Both the position numbers and the translations under genes were made by a program. This document shows, in pieces, positions 62,301 through 64,000 of a stretch of DNA of 64,000 bases. The stretch is taken from assembly GCA_022606425.2 (NCBI GenBank), contig JAHDVF020000001.1:1426001-1490000 (forward strand), written 5' to 3'. The stretch comes from Lepidostoma basale. Taxonomy: Eukaryota > Arthropoda > Insecta > Trichoptera > Lepidostomatidae. Numbering within the stretch: the stretch's first letter is position 1; every line of letters begins with the position of its first letter. The notes under the pieces were generated by a model, which saw only the letters and a program-made list of their open reading frames with translations, was not told the DNA's origin and made no database searches.

Positions 62301-63046
62301 TTCGCCTGCCATGGTCCAGAGAACGGCATTTGACTCTGTCTGGGGCCAATAGATCTTGAATATTGAGTGAAGGCACTTATTTATAAACACCTGGAGTTTT
62401 CCAATAACGTTTGTGGTAGATTTCCAAGTCTCACATTCGTACAGCAGTACGCTTTTAACGCTACTGCTGAATATTTGGAGCTTGAGCTTTCTCGGAATGA
62501 TACTGGAACGCCATACAGGGCGAAGCATAGCGAAAGCTCCCCTTGCCTTGTTGAGTCTGCTGGCTACATCTTCCTCCGTACCTCCCGAGCCTGCTATCAT
62601 ACTACCGAGGTAGTAAAAGCTGGTCGTGGTCACAAGGGTTACAGCGTGGAACAAGATTGGGGTGTAGTCATTTGTGGACACTGTATTTATATTAGTTGAT
62701 TCATAATAGTATTTTTATGAAATATTGTGTTTAGAGATATGTAACTTATACTATAAAAAATATTTAGCTCACAGTTTTAAATAGTTACTAATTGCATTAT
62801 TAATTTTTTGTTGCGTTTTAGTGTATTTGTCTTCCTTTTTTTCTTTTCTGCAGGGCATTTGATGTGGAATTGCTATACATTGCCCAGCAGTTTGAAATCC
62901 CAATTGGCGAAGAAGCTGTAAATTGGACGGAGATTGAAGGTTCCAAAGTAACTCCTTTGTGGTCATGGCTGCAGATGGGACGAGACTTGGGACTTATCTG
63001 GCTTCGGTACAGAATCGGAGCTTGGAAATTAAGAAAGGCTGAATAG
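59323..63046 (+). CDS. ALG5: Dolichyl-phosphate beta-glucosyltransferase, 6 exons, 332 aa
   Basis: Transfers glucose from UDP-glucose to dolichyl phosphate on the cytosolic face of the ER, making the donor for the last glucosylation steps of N-glycan precursor assembly. Exons 59323-59391, 59472-59646, 59734-59942, 60242-60456, 60886-61023, 62854-63046; all GT-AG, phases match. Residues 5-31 are a single membrane anchor; the GT2 domain begins LSVVVPAYDEE (69-79), then VVSDGS (109-114), NRGKGGAVR, and the metal-binding DAD (165-167) in FADADGATKF; later RGIKDTQCGFK and HVERWAFDVELLYIA. The C-terminus NWTEIEGSK...WSWLQMGRD is diagnostic of ALG5 rather than dolichol-phosphate mannose synthase. 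Length fits the family. Intron 5 (1.83 kb) contains three repeats. AATAAA at 63295. Confidence 0.97.
61280..61465. mobile_element. Palindromic element family A in ALG5 intron 5
   Basis: TTGTTCAATGATATAAAACT...GCCTTGCTAGGGCATTATCAAATG meets its complement TTTGATAATGCCCTAGCAAGG directly at the centre (about 61404). Outer ends diverged. Confidence 0.7.
61594..61720 (+). mobile_element. pogo-like element, one end, ALG5 intron 5
   Basis: TA then CAGTGGGACCTCTCATAATG, a pogo/Tigger-type terminus, with ACTCGTTATGT as in the MITE at 3224-3417. The other end was not found. Confidence 0.55.
61990..62690 (-). mobile_element. Non-LTR retrotransposon, RT C-terminal domain, ALG5 intron 5
   Basis: Minus strand, open for about 155 codons: SFYYLGSMIAGSGGTEEDVA, SRLNKARGAFAMLRPVWRSS, KLKLQIFSSSVKSVLLYECE, TWKSTTN, LHSIFKIYWPQTESN, KWHWIGHTLRQN, followed in another frame by the remaining tail. 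This is the YLGS....GG...DV..R..KA..AF..L..VW block of RTE-type LINEs. Antisense to ALG5. Confidence 0.85.
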
Positions 63047-64000
63047 ATTAGTTTATTTCGTATAGGTTTAATTTGTGATCAGCAAATTACAGTCTTTGAA
63101 GTAAAAGGTCACCATTTGATCTTGATTTAAACCTAATATTTATTAATTATTGGTCTATCAAGATTGTGTAGTTTTCAAATTGTACTATTTTAATGTATTC
63201 TTTTATTATGAAAGTTGAGAAATAATCCAATCATACTTTTATTGCATTTCTATCATTCCAATGTATATTCATAATGAAATAGCTTTTATACAAAAATAAA
63301 TAAAAGTATTTTTTTTTCATGTACATATACGAGTACTGTTATTTTGAAAACACATTATAGTTTTTTGCAACACATTAATTTATTTTTACTTGCAAGTAAT
63401 TACCACTCTTTTGAATTATTGTAAGTGTACTTTATTTTGAAAATTTTATTTGACCAAAAAAAATTTTTTCATATGACTTAAACATTATGATTTATTTGAA
63501 TAAAATTGATATACGAGTATATAACACTTAAGAAGAGTTGTGACACAGTTACAAAGAGTGAATTTACAACACAAAAGTGAAACTGAATATAAAATAAATT
63601 ATATTCTGTCTAATTAGACAGATAACAGATAATGACAACTTAAAACCAACTGATGATCAATCTTTTAACTGTCATTTATTGTTTGGTTCTCATTTGAATT
63701 GCGATGGCTTTTTCGTCACAAATTATACCCTAATCATTAATTAATTCTTTTAAAATAATTGCTTGGAAGCATTTGTTAAAATGTATTATTAAAAAAATAT
63801 ATATAAATGTTCAAAATATATTTATATTATATTATAATACCCATTATCGCTGAAGAGTACATTTACAATATAACGTATATTTTATCACAAATATTAAATT
63901 ATGTATAAAATTTGGTACCTTGATTTATAAATAGGGTTGGAAAGATGAAGATAATCTGTAATGGCATATGTTATTGTATGTATGTCATTCGAATAAAATG
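63047..64000. other. ALG5 3' UTR and AT-rich downstream flank
   Basis: AATAAA at 63295-63300 is a plausible polyadenylation signal, giving a 3' UTR of about 270 nt. Beyond it the sequence is AT-rich with no gene recognised. Confidence 0.45.

Overview
The window is nuclear DNA of an insect, most probably a lepidopteran. It is AT-rich, has spliced housekeeping genes with short exons, carries an insect-type interstitial TTAGG-like tract, and is packed with non-LTR retrotransposon, SINE, mariner and palindromic repeat remnants. No prokaryotic operons, CRISPR arrays or viral genes are visible. Order-level placement is inference.

Left part (1-31250): no convincing intact gene. Decayed retrotransposon 3' ends of several families alternate with tRNA-derived SINEs, mariner relics and palindromic elements, some nested with visible target-site duplications (TSDs). 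One RING-finger remnant (7913-8140) looks like the last exon of an RNFT1-type gene. A splice acceptor at 31252 means this interval may be partly 5' intron of the next gene.

Middle (31285-39000): a GC-rich single-exon ORF for an uncharacterised 466-residue single-pass membrane protein, a candidate 66-residue membrane micropeptide, and a tandem array with an exact 269-bp higher-order period.

Right part (39024-63046): five housekeeping genes that could be spliced by hand. They are cytosolic leucyl-tRNA synthetase (minus, 12 coding exons, 1177 aa), mitochondrial initiation factor 3 (minus, 3 exons, 231 aa), ribosomal protein S2/uS5 (plus, 277 aa), the RNA polymerase I/III subunit AC19/POLR1D (minus, 3 exons, 99 aa) and the dolichyl-phosphate glucosyltransferase ALG5 (plus, 6 exons, 332 aa). 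POLR1D and ALG5 are head to head, 290 bp between start codons. Both RpS2 introns contain a C/D-box RNA with the U14 domain-A guide against 18S rRNA, so this locus makes a ribosomal protein and rRNA-processing RNAs from one transcript. Most of the genes serve translation or ribosome production.

Most notable: (i) the paired U14 snoRNAs; (ii) a SINE and LINE sharing the same 3' end and TTAG tail; (iii) a palindromic repeat family with 12-bp target duplications and one HOR-like array; (iv) a 252-bp near-perfect hairpin element whose empty target site survives in a sister repeat elsewhere in the window.
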